From an uncultured Prevotellaceae bacterium (GTDB taxonomy: Bacteria > Bacteroidota > Bacteroidia > Bacteroidales > Bacteroidaceae): a stretch of DNA of 9,176 nt. Positions 1 to 7,919 of the stretch are shown piece by piece; position 1 is the first letter of the stretch; every line of letters begins with the position of its first letter. Made by a program: the position numbers and the translations under genes. Under the pieces are notes generated by a model that did no database searches, was not told where the DNA came from, and was given only the letters and a program-made list of their open reading frames with translations. The stretch lies in contig CABSGW010000098.1 of the NCBI GenBank assembly GCA_902477365.1, positions 1 through 9,176 on the forward strand, written 5' to 3'.

Positions 1-1707
1 TTCTCCTGTATCGTCTGGATTTTTTTCTACGGTACGGCTTTGGCGGCTATACAGTAACGTGGCACTAACGTCATGTATTCCATTGAATACGCGTGCATAG
101 TTGATGGAGGCCTGAACATCCAGATTTTTCACAGCCTGGTTGGTTCCGGCCGTCAGAGCATACTGTGAATAAGCATATTTACGGTTGGGGTTGATGTTAT
201 ACTGATCCGTAGTAGGATCGTAGTGGTAGGTAGGGTACGCATCTTTTCCACGGTTTACTTTGCGGAAGACTTCGTCAATGGTAGAGTAAGCAATACGAGC
301 ATTGGCTGACAATCCTTTGGTGAGCCAATCCATCTTCCAGTTCACACCGTAGAGAATGTTGTTATCGTTACGGCGTGTACGTGTGTAACCTTCGTTAGCC
401 AAACGTGCATTCAATGTAGGTCCGTAACCGTCCACATCTGAAAGGTAAGCATACGATCCGTCCGGATTGAGTACCGGTGCCGAATAGGGGTGCATGGCGG
501 TGAAATTGTAAATCTCGCCTGTAGCATTCAGACTACTCGGTTCGTTGATGTTCATGAAGCGCGAACTGAAGTCCAGACGCATAGTCAGATTATCAGTAAC
601 AGTAAAGTCCAAGTTGGTACGGTAGTCAAAACGACGGTAAAAATAGCCGGTATTCACATCGTCATCTGCTTTAGCAAAGTTACGAACCAAACCACCTTGA
701 GAGAAGTATCCACCGGATACAAAGTATTTCAAACGTTTAGTACCACCCGATACGTCGACATTGATGTTCGACTGCATGGCTGAATTTTTGAATACTTCAT
801 CGTACCAGTTTACATTAGGATGTCCGTATGGGTCGGAACCATCTTTAAACAGTTCCAAATCATGTTGTGTAAACATTTTAGTCAAACCATCGTTAGTACG
901 TGCCTCGTTGACTAACAGGGCGGTGTTGTACGAGTCTAAGAAGTTGGGTTTACGGACAGGTATCTGACCGCCGGCTTCTGCACGCACATGGATCACTGGT
1001 TTTCCTTCTTCACCGCGACGTGTCTTGACTACCAACACACCGTTAGCACCCTTGATACCATAAATAGCAGTCGTTGATGCATCTTTCAAAATAGATATGC
1101 TTTCAATCTCATTGACATTGATTTGTGATAGCTGTTCGTAACTGTATTCCACATCATCAACCATAATAAGCGGTTTGTTACCGTCTTCATTCAAGGAGCT
1201 GACACCACGGATAAAGAAGTCGGAAGCATCTTTTCCCGGCTGACCGGAACGTTGCTGACTGAAGAAGCCGGGCAGTTTACCCGATAATGTATTCTGTAAG
1301 CTACTTGTAGGAACTCTACGCAATTCGTTGGCTTGAATACCGCTTACGGCACCGGTCAGGGTGATACGTTTCGCGCTACCGCGACCTGTGATAACAACTT
1401 CGTTCAGGTTGTTGGCTTCGGAAACCCTTAATGCGATATTCAGTGTGCGCTGATTCGTTATTGCGACTTCCTGATTTTGATAGCCCACAAACGAAAATAC
1501 CAATGTTTCGCCGCGTTTCACTTCCAGCGAATATTTTCCATCTATATTGGTGATGGTACCCCTTCCGGCTCCCTTTACCAGAATACCAGCTCCGATAAGC
1601 GGTTCGTTGCTTTCCCCATCAATAATGGTACCGCTTATCGTAAACGATTGGGAGTATGCCTGTACAATGCAGAGGAGGCACAAGAATGTTATAATTACTC
1701 TTTTCAT
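1..1707 (-). CDS. SusC/RagA-family TonB-dependent transporter, 3'-partial, with full N-terminal regulatory domain
   Basis: The reading frame starts at the ATG 1705-1707 and stays open to base 1, giving 569 residues of a protein that is usually about 1000. The C-terminal half of the barrel lies outside the window. Residues 1-19 are a signal peptide, probably cut at AYS|Q. Residues about 21-95 are a carboxypeptidase-regulatory-like beta-sandwich, with SGTIIDGESNEPLIGA, TITNIDGKYSLEV and LVFSFVGYQNQEV. A TonB-box-like motif LNEVVITG follows at 101-108. The plug runs from about 112 to 230, with LSGKLPGF, FFIRGVSSL, KPLIMVDDVE, INVNEIESISILKDAST, AIYGIKGANG and VLVVKTRRG. The barrel begins after that, with HPNVNWYDEVFKNSAMQSN and YFVSGGYFSQGGL. 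Only six bases separate it from the SusD stop codon, so translation is probably coupled. A third SusD gene is expected beyond the left edge, by analogy with the usual gene order. Confidence 0.95.
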   Translation of the reverse strand, partial: MKRVIITFLCLLCIVQAYSQSFTISGTIIDGESNEPLIGAGILVKGAGRGTITNIDGKYSLEVKRGETLVFSFVGYQNQEVAITNQRTLNIALRVSEANNLNEVVITGRGSAKRITLTGAVSGIQANELRRVPTSSLQNTLSGKLPGFFSQQRSGQPGKDASDFFIRGVSSLNEDGNKPLIMVDDVEYSYEQLSQINVNEIESISILKDASTTAIYGIKGANGVLVVKTRRGEEGKPVIHVRAEAGGQIPVRKPNFLDSYNTALLVNEARTNDGLTKMFTQHDLELFKDGSDPYGHPNVNWYDEVFKNSAMQSNINVDVSGGTKRLKYFVSGGYFSQGGLVRNFAKADDDVNTGYFYRRFDYRTNLDFTVTDNLTMRLDFSSRFMNINEPSSLNATGEIYNFTAMHPYSAPVLNPDGSYAYLSDVDGYGPTLNARLANEGYTRTRRNDNNILYGVNWKMDWLTKGLSANARIAYSTIDEVFRKVNRGKDAYPTYHYDPTTDQYNINPNRKYAYSQYALTAGTNQAVKNLDVQASINYARVFNGIHDVSATLLYSRQSRTVEKNPDDTGE

Positions 1708-1713
1708 AAGATA

Positions 1714-3495
1714 TTACCAATTAGGGTTTTGAACCATATTCTTATTTTTTATTACTTCCGAATAAGGAATCGGATAGAAATAACGTTTATTGTCCCATTG
1801 TACATTGAGCACAGCTTGCGGAACGTAGGTCGTGGAAGTCTGTGATTTAGTGATGTACATTCCTTGAATAGGCTGTGCATAGACCTGTTCGGCAAGTCGC
1901 CAACGACGAATGTCCCAATAGCGATGTTCTTCAAAAGCCAATTCAATGCGGCGTTCATTCTGAATCACTTTACGCATTTCTGCTTGCGTCAAATTGTGTG
2001 TCAGCCCATCGGTTGTTAGTCCATATAAATTCTTTTCACCAGGTTCGATACCTGCACGTCGGCGCAGGGCGATGATTGCATCATATACGGCTTGCGAAGG
2101 AGTAGACAAATATTCGTTTTCGGCTTCGGCAAAGTTCAGAAGTATTTCGGCGTAACGGAACATCACCCAGTTGTGTTGTGTGTCTTGATATTCGTTGGCT
2201 GCTTCGAAATCACCCATAAACTTGCGCATGTAATAACTCGTGAGCGAGTACGACGAACCAAGAGGATTATTGGCTCCACCCTGCCATGTTTCCATCGTAG
2301 AGTTCACCCATGACGAACCATTGTGTATAATGGTATATTCCAAACGTGGATCACGTTGTGCGTAAGGAAGCTGTTCATTGTATTCATATTTACCTTCCTT
2401 GATGAAGTGACCGTCTTTCATAAGGAATGCATCAACTAAATTCTGCGTGGGATTGGTGCGGCCGTTTCCTTGTTTGGCACCGCTAAGTCCCAATGGGCCG
2501 TTAGCTGTTTCCACTGTCTTATCCATCGCGTTTTCACGGAAGAAGATAACCTCTTTATGTTCGTTTGAATACCAATTGGTAAATACATTCTTGAAATTAT
2601 CGTCAAGTCCCATGATAGCTCCGTCACCTGTTCCGTACGTGTTAATAAAGTTGCGGGCGGCATCGGCTGCTATTTTCCAACGTTCGCGATCATAAGAGGC
2701 ATATCCTATCAACTCATTACCAGATTCAATGGGCTTTTCGTTGAATAACGGACTTGCTGCATAGAGCAATACACGAATCTTCAGTGCCTGGGCAGCCTGT
2801 GTGTTTACTACGTGTGCGCTGGCGGCGGCGTCAGGTAGTGGCAGCGAACGAAGGTCATCTTTGATATCGTCAAGCTCACTTACAATATACTTGATACATT
2901 GCTCGAACGTGCTACGTGGCAATTCGATGTTTTCGTTCAATTCGTACACTTTATCACCGATAATGGGCACTCCACCGTAGCGCTTCACCAATTCAAAATA
3001 GAAGTAAGCACGCAGGAACCGGGCTTCGGCTTTCATAGAATCATTGAGCCTGCGTGTATTACCGAGTGCATCAGTGTAAGTAGTGTTGAAAGGTACTACG
3101 TCAATGCCACTCAACAGAATGTTCACGCGGCGAATCACCAAATAAGGGTCGCTCCAAATCATATCCGAGTTAATAAGATTGGAGGCACTGTAACGTCCGA
3201 TGGCTAGTTTGTATACATCGGACTCGGACGAAATAACAGAGAGCGCATCGTCGGAAGCGGCATCCAGGTAGTCACCATTTACGCCGTTGTGTCCATTACG
3301 CATGTAATAGTAGATGCGGTTGAGGTATTTACGTACTACAGTTCCGTTGGAGTCGGTCTTCGAGAAGAGGTAATCTTCTGTAAACATATCTACAGGCGTA
3401 CTCTCATAACTGTCTGTACATGCGGCAGCACTCAATAACAGCATAAATGCTCCTACTGCCCATGTGCCATATTTATTTTGTTTCATATCCATCAT
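1714..3495 (-). CDS. SusD/RagB-family outer-membrane nutrient-binding lipoprotein
   Basis: A complete SusD-like protein of 593 residues if the first ATG is used (SusD itself is about 550). The signal peptide ends in LSAAAC, giving a lipid cysteine at C26, followed by TDSYES. The N-terminal helical region (about 38-220) contains AEARFLRAYFYFELVKRYGG and VPII, classic TPR-like SusD sequence. Then come LKIRVLLYAASPLFN, RYAEILLNFAEAENEY (448-462), RRRAGIEPG, the signature ERRIELAFEEHRYWDIRRW (514-532) and the C-terminus YPIPYSEVIKNKNMVQNPNW. Start choice: ATG codons lie at residues 1, 2 and 4. The one at 3484-3486 (MKQNKYGTW) gives a better n-region without the aspartate and a 14-base gap like the other junctions, so the true protein may be 590 residues. 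It caps the SusC encoded just upstream and binds ligand at the cell surface. It is a paralogue of the partial SusD at the right end. Confidence 0.97.
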   Translation of the reverse strand: MMDMKQNKYGTWAVGAFMLLLSAAACTDSYESTPVDMFTEDYLFSKTDSNGTVVRKYLNRIYYYMRNGHNGVNGDYLDAASDDALSVISSESDVYKLAIGRYSASNLINSDMIWSDPYLVIRRVNILLSGIDVVPFNTTYTDALGNTRRLNDSMKAEARFLRAYFYFELVKRYGGVPIIGDKVYELNENIELPRSTFEQCIKYIVSELDDIKDDLRSLPLPDAAASAHVVNTQAAQALKIRVLLYAASPLFNEKPIESGNELIGYASYDRERWKIAADAARNFINTYGTGDGAIMGLDDNFKNVFTNWYSNEHKEVIFFRENAMDKTVETANGPLGLSGAKQGNGRTNPTQNLVDAFLMKDGHFIKEGKYEYNEQLPYAQRDPRLEYTIIHNGSSWVNSTMETWQGGANNPLGSSYSLTSYYMRKFMGDFEAANEYQDTQHNWVMFRYAEILLNFAEAENEYLSTPSQAVYDAIIALRRRAGIEPGEKNLYGLTTDGLTHNLTQAEMRKVIQNERRIELAFEEHRYWDIRRWRLAEQVYAQPIQGMYITKSQTSTTYVPQAVLNVQWDNKRYFYPIPYSEVIKNKNMVQNPNW

Positions 3496-3500
3496 TTTTA

Positions 3501-6344
3501 TTAGAAGTTAAGATTGATTCCAGTCGTAATGGTGCGCTGTAACGGATAGCTGGTGAAGGTAACTTCAGGGTCTTGCAAACGGGTACGTGACCATGTGAGT
3601 AAATTTTGTCCCTGTACAAATATCTTCACGCGCAGTCCGCCTAAGTAATTACGGCAGAAGTTTTCGGGTAGTTTGTACGATACGGTGGCGTTCTTGAGAC
3701 GAATGTAGTTTCCGTTCTGTACAAAGAGTGAAGAGTTCCAGTTGTTTCCGTAGTTGTACATATTGCCTCCGGCAGTCAGTCTCGGATACGTAGCTGTTTC
3801 AGCAGTTTCGGGTGTCCAACGATTCAGCAAATTGGTGTAAGCTTGTCCGTAGCTTTGTCCGATCACTTGGAATCCTTCGAGCAACGTGCGGTCGCTATTA
3901 TATAAGTCGCGGTTGTAAGCACCTTGGATAAGTGCTGTAACTTCCAACCCTTTCCATTCAAAGCCTAAATCAATACCAAAATAGCAAGTCGGTTTGTCGC
4001 CACCAATCACAGTACGGTCGAATTCGTTGATTTCGCCGTCACCGTTCATGTCTTTGTATTTCACGTCACCCGCTTGAATATTGTTGAAGCCGTTCATTAC
4101 GGGATAACCATCGGCTATGTCTTTAGCTGTGAGGAATCCGGTAGCTACCAATCCGTAGATGGTACCGGTGGGTTGACCTGTCATTTTCAGATAGTCGTAA
4201 GGTACGTATTGCTCGTCCATGAACAACCGTTTGTTCTGTTCCATACTCCAGTTGGCTGATACATAATAGTTCACCTTACCGATGTGATCTTGCCAGCTAA
4301 GTTGTGTTTCCAATCCGTAGTAACGTGTTTTTCCGATATTTTCTGCCGGATAAGCAATACCTAATAATTGGATACTTTTACCACGTGATTGCAAAATATC
4401 GTAGTAGTAGTCATTGTAATAGTCGGCCGAGAGAGTCAAACGGTTCTTTAATAAGGTTAAATCTAAACCTACATTGACTTTCCTTCCTTTTTCCCATGTC
4501 AGGAGGGTATTTGCTAATGGGGATATTTCCGACACTGAACCTCCGTTGCTCATGGATGTACCGTTGCTATACCAGAATCCGCCATCTTCATTGTATCTCT
4601 TTAAGTAGCTGAAGTAACCGGCATTGTCGATTCCGTTTCCTGTATGACCGTAGGTAGCACGTAACTTGAGTTGGTCTATCTTCGATGCCTCCATAAACTT
4701 CTCTTTGCTGATATCCCAACCCAGACCTACTGCCCAGAATGTTCCCCAGCGACGTCCGTTATCATAGCGGTTGTAATAACTTTCCGTTACGGCTGCTTGC
4801 GCGAAGTATTTGTTATCGTAATTGTATTCAACTTTCTGTCCGATGTTCGACGGAATCATAGGCAGGTCGTAGTTGTTGAGTATAGTACGTGTATCGCCCC
4901 AAAGTGAAGCTTTTACACCATGCATACCGAATTGGCGTTCCCAGTCTACATACATTTTGCCATACATATATTGGTACGTCGATACTGAACGGTAACTGTT
5001 GGTTTGTGAACTCACATCTCCATACTTGTCATAAGCCTCGTTGCCTTGTTGGGTTATGCTGTATTGAAATACTTGTGCCTGTTTGGTACGAACGATAGCA
5101 TTGCGCACTTGCGATGAGATGTTTCCCGTTGCACCAACAGAAAGTCCTCTCACCAATTTATCGAAGTCATATTTCAAATTAATGGTTCCTACGACGTCGC
5201 GGGTATTGCTTGAGATATATCCCGAACCAGTGGTCTGTGCATAGAGGTTTTGGGTATACGAAGCGTTACCACCATACGTACCGTTGGGATTTAAGACGGG
5301 ATAAGCATTGTTGGGAGTTTGCCATACGTTGCTCAAAAGGTCGCTGTATCCTGTCCCCGAAATACCTCCAGGTTGGTTTCCTTCTTCTATACGTCCCATT
5401 AAAGACATGCTTACCTTAAATTCATCTGTCACGTTGATGTTTACCTTCGATGTGATGAGATACCGGTTGTACTTGAAATTGGTATTGTAGCTGTTAGCAT
5501 CGCTCGTCTTGAACAATCCGTTTTCGCTGTAATATCCCAAACTGACAAAGTATTGAGCTACCCGTCCGCCACCTGTTACATTCAGGTTATAGGCTTGTGA
5601 TGTAGTGGAATTATTCATAATAGCATCTTTCCAATTTACGTCGGGATGCAGATAAGGGGAAGTTCCATTGCGATAGGCTTCAAAATCATCATACGTATAG
5701 AGTGGTGACTTGCCATCATTGAGCAATGCTTCGTTGAGCAAATAAGCATATTGATAAGCCGAAAGTGGATTTGGACCGGATTTCAATGCACTGGATATAC
5801 CAAACTTTCCGGTGAGTGAGAGATGGAAACCACCTTTTGCATCAGGATTTTTGGTAGTAATAATCAATGCACCACGTGAACTGCGCATTCCTAAAAACAT
5901 ATTGGAAAGGGCATCTTTTTGAATGGTAACCGATTCAATGGCTTCGGGATCTATGGAATACAGGTCACGTTCCACACCGTCGACAATAGCTACAGGCGAT
6001 TGTCCGCGTGCTGAAATGAGAAACTCCGAATTATCTCCGTAGATACCTCCACCTACATTAGGAATAGCTCCCACTATATCGGATTTAGTATTGGCATCAG
6101 TCCGTAACAGTTGCATGCCACGGAAAGGTGATACATTAAGACCTTTCAATCGTCCTTGCAATCCGGTAAGGATGGTGGCTGACTGATATTTTATCAAGTC
6201 GTTGGTATAAACCGTCGAAGATGCTCCTAGGGTATTACTTTTAGTGTGATCCACACTGTCTATCGGTGCATCTTGTGCCTTTAGTGCGACGGCAGCTATA
6301 CATAGTAGTCCCGTCGTTATCATTTTATACATATTCTGTTTCAT
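3501..6344 (-). CDS. SusC/RagA-family TonB-dependent outer-membrane transporter, variant without N-terminal regulatory domain
   Basis: A complete 947-residue SusC-like transporter. Residues 1-23 are a type I signal peptide, probably cut in ALKA|Q. The plug domain spans about 42-170, with FLISARGQSPVAIVDGVERD, then IDPEAIESVTIQKDALSNMF and SRGALIITTK, the SusC/RagA plug signature. The remainder is the 22-strand-type beta-barrel. Near residues 760-775 is the conserved segment GDVKYKDMNGDGEINEFDR, an EF-hand-like calcium-site motif usual in SusC proteins. Near the end are VQGQNLLTWSRTRLQDPEV and the barrel-closing C-terminus TGINLNF. Two features are unusual. The roughly 90-residue carboxypeptidase-regulatory-like domain found in most SusC proteins is absent, and no clear TonB box is visible before the plug. 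The plug also holds a long glycine-rich segment at about 77-107. The protein should import a SusD-captured oligomer using TonB-transduced energy. Its partner is the next gene, whose start lies 5-14 bases on. Confidence 0.97.
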   Translation of the reverse strand: MKQNMYKMITTGLLCIAAVALKAQDAPIDSVDHTKSNTLGASSTVYTNDLIKYQSATILTGLQGRLKGLNVSPFRGMQLLRTDANTKSDIVGAIPNVGGGIYGDNSEFLISARGQSPVAIVDGVERDLYSIDPEAIESVTIQKDALSNMFLGMRSSRGALIITTKNPDAKGGFHLSLTGKFGISSALKSGPNPLSAYQYAYLLNEALLNDGKSPLYTYDDFEAYRNGTSPYLHPDVNWKDAIMNNSTTSQAYNLNVTGGGRVAQYFVSLGYYSENGLFKTSDANSYNTNFKYNRYLITSKVNINVTDEFKVSMSLMGRIEEGNQPGGISGTGYSDLLSNVWQTPNNAYPVLNPNGTYGGNASYTQNLYAQTTGSGYISSNTRDVVGTINLKYDFDKLVRGLSVGATGNISSQVRNAIVRTKQAQVFQYSITQQGNEAYDKYGDVSSQTNSYRSVSTYQYMYGKMYVDWERQFGMHGVKASLWGDTRTILNNYDLPMIPSNIGQKVEYNYDNKYFAQAAVTESYYNRYDNGRRWGTFWAVGLGWDISKEKFMEASKIDQLKLRATYGHTGNGIDNAGYFSYLKRYNEDGGFWYSNGTSMSNGGSVSEISPLANTLLTWEKGRKVNVGLDLTLLKNRLTLSADYYNDYYYDILQSRGKSIQLLGIAYPAENIGKTRYYGLETQLSWQDHIGKVNYYVSANWSMEQNKRLFMDEQYVPYDYLKMTGQPTGTIYGLVATGFLTAKDIADGYPVMNGFNNIQAGDVKYKDMNGDGEINEFDRTVIGGDKPTCYFGIDLGFEWKGLEVTALIQGAYNRDLYNSDRTLLEGFQVIGQSYGQAYTNLLNRWTPETAETATYPRLTAGGNMYNYGNNWNSSLFVQNGNYIRLKNATVSYKLPENFCRNYLGGLRVKIFVQGQNLLTWSRTRLQDPEVTFTSYPLQRTITTGINLNF

Positions 6345-6365
6345 TATCAGTAGAATATAAGGTTA

Positions 6366-7433
6366 TCACTCGCAATAGAACGTATATATGAATGGTTCCT
6401 TCTGCGGAGGAAGAGGTATATTTAACATTACGAAGTCATCATCAGACTGTGTAATGGAGATAGATCCATCGGCATTAGTGAAGGCATATTCAATACTTAC
6501 AAGCTCTGTTCCTTCAGGTACATTGAAGAACCCTTCCGGCCAGAATGTGATATTGTATGTTTTTGTATACTGATTCTCTTGTTTCATCAGGGTCTTGTCA
6601 CTCTTTTCATTTACGGTATAACGGTGTCCGTCGCTAGCTACCGCCGTTCCTTCAAAATAGATCTTATCGGCCTTGACAAGTGCATTTTCGTCGTCCATGC
6701 CTCCAATGAAGCTAAAGGTTACAAAGTCGTTTTGCAATGCTGTTAATGGAGTGGTTTTGTTGAAGTGTTCGCTACAGAAGTCAGTGACAAGTCCTTCACC
6801 TTCTACTACCTCAAAACATCCGGCTTCCTCACATTTCTTTGCATCTGCACTTGTACTGAAGTTATCGTCAGTACTGTTAATAAAGAATGATGGTTTGAAA
6901 CGCAGATTTTTGTTTCCTACCGGTACACGGACATAGATTGTAAAATGAATTTCATCTGCGACACCGTTATAGGGTCTTGTCCAATAGGCTGCCCATTCCA
7001 TATCTTCCAGAATATTGGTACCGACACCGTATTCCTGCATGAGAGCAGCCGACCACGACAATCCTGGTTTGTTGCTAGGTTGTTCGGTCAATGGGATAAG
7101 CGTCATGTTTTGCTCACCTATATTCGGATCAAATGTATCTTCTGTGTACGAAACCCTGGCATTTTGTGCCAGATTCCAACTCTTAGGAGCCAAAAAACCG
7201 AAAACAAGTCGTTTGTCATTGCGTGGGTCTCCTTGAACCTTAATGTGTCCATGCATTTTGAAAGTAGCAGTCGTTCCGGCCTTTGCATAGTTTACGGCTT
7301 TTCCATCTATCATTTGGGTTATATCGACAGAATCGATAAAGAGGCAACTCATAACGATGAAAGTCATAAGTATGGTTGATAACGCTACGATGTGCCGTTT
7401 GCGTTGAAGCAAGCTGATTAATTTCTTTTTCAT
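6366..7433 (-). CDS. DUF4961-type lipoprotein, putative accessory surface-binding protein
   Basis: A 355-residue protein with a basic n-region (MKKKLISLLQRKRH), a hydrophobic segment at about 14-29 and a loose lipobox VMSC with the candidate lipid cysteine at C30. The ATG at 7431-7433 is the only start that gives a proper signal. The mature part is beta-rich, with no transmembrane segment and no recognised catalytic motif. An aromatic cluster at about 146-155 (EWAAYWTRPY) could form a sugar-stacking surface. Three cysteines at 201, 206 and 220, plus C354 next to the C-terminus, could form disulfides. The overall sequence matches my memory of the DUF4961 family, which is found with DUF5004 lipoproteins and SusC/SusD genes in Bacteroidetes. 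It ends 21 bases before the SusC gene. A role as a surface glycan-binding protein is inferred from position only, and no substrate can be named. Confidence 0.82.
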   Translation of the reverse strand: MKKKLISLLQRKRHIVALSTILMTFIVMSCLFIDSVDITQMIDGKAVNYAKAGTTATFKMHGHIKVQGDPRNDKRLVFGFLAPKSWNLAQNARVSYTEDTFDPNIGEQNMTLIPLTEQPSNKPGLSWSAALMQEYGVGTNILEDMEWAAYWTRPYNGVADEIHFTIYVRVPVGNKNLRFKPSFFINSTDDNFSTSADAKKCEEAGCFEVVEGEGLVTDFCSEHFNKTTPLTALQNDFVTFSFIGGMDDENALVKADKIYFEGTAVASDGHRYTVNEKSDKTLMKQENQYTKTYNITFWPEGFFNVPEGTELVSIEYAFTNADGSISITQSDDDFVMLNIPLPPQKEPFIYTFYCE

Positions 7434-7448
7434 AAAGCGTTATGATTT

Positions 7449-7904
7449 TTAGTTTTCTGATATTTTCTTGAATACATAGGTGTAGGTATTCGAACCACAC
7501 CCGGGGCTATGAGTAATCACGATGTTACGTTCGCCATTGGTAATGGGGAATAGGATATCGGTACTGGCCTGCTCCGTGGTTCCATCCTCTGTGAAATAGA
7601 GGCGAAAAGGATAATAGATATCGTCAACTTTCCACGTGCCATTGTGGCGTACCACAAAAGGCAGATAGTTTTCAATTGTGTACTTACCATCTTTCTTCAG
7701 GTCAATTTGGAACTGGCTGAAGTCCATGGTTTCGGTAATATCATTACTGTTGCGGCTCACTGTGGTGAGTTGCCACGTGCCTGATATGTCTTTGACCTGC
7801 TCCGTGTTTTTGTCAGGATCAGCAGGAGCAGAGAACGTATCACACGATGTCACAAGCAGAGTAGTCAGTAAGGCTATTGCCGCCAAATGTATGCTATGTT
7901 TCAT
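7449..7904 (-). CDS. small DUF5004-type lipocalin-like lipoprotein
   Basis: A 151-residue lipoprotein. Residues 1-20 form a signal peptide (MKHSIHLAAIALLTTLLVTS) ending in a lipobox with the lipidated cysteine at C21. The residues after it (DTFSAPADPDKN) are acidic and flexible, which would suit surface exposure in Bacteroidetes. The mature domain starts with ISGTWQL (about 40-46), followed by alternating beta-strand segments with FQIDLKKDGKYTIENY and HNGTWKVDD. This GTW...DGkY...GtW pattern is that of lipocalin-like Bacteroidetes lipoproteins, and I assign it to DUF5004 from memory of the family. No catalytic residues are evident. C136 is the only other cysteine. It lies 15 bases after a SusD gene and 15 bases before the DUF4961-like gene, so it probably belongs to the surface glycan-capture machinery as an accessory binding protein. 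That role is inferred from context and not shown by the sequence. Confidence 0.85.
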   Translation of the reverse strand: MKHSIHLAAIALLTTLLVTSCDTFSAPADPDKNTEQVKDISGTWQLTTVSRNSNDITETMDFSQFQIDLKKDGKYTIENYLPFVVRHNGTWKVDDIYYPFRLYFTEDGTTEQASTDILFPITNGERNIVITHSPGCGSNTYTYVFKKISEN

Positions 7905-7919
7905 ATTTTGGGTATTTTA

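Noticed and set aside
1477..1845. Plus-strand open frame of 122 residues across the SusD/SusC junction
   Set aside because: It is antisense to the end of SusD and the start of SusC, both of which have strong family motifs. It shows no protein-like features of its own.
4025..4070. Dockerin or calcium-regulated EF-hand protein suggested by DMNGDGEINEFDR
   Set aside because: It is a single copy inside the SusC barrel at the position where SusC/RagA proteins usually carry this motif, so it is part of the transporter.
3501..6344. N-terminal truncation of the SusC gene by frameshift or deletion
   Set aside because: The gene has its own good signal peptide directly after the ATG and follows the previous stop by 21 bases, so the lack of the regulatory domain looks like a real subfamily trait and not decay.
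6345..6365. Promoter, small RNA or terminator in the largest gap
   Set aside because: The gap has only 21 bases, no TAnnTTTG box, no inverted repeat and no T-run. It fits a simple intra-operon spacer.
6945..7379. Plus-strand open frame of 144 residues opposite the DUF4961-like gene
   Set aside because: It lies fully antisense to a well-supported lipoprotein gene, has no recognisable domain or signal, and its composition reads like a shadow of the coding strand.
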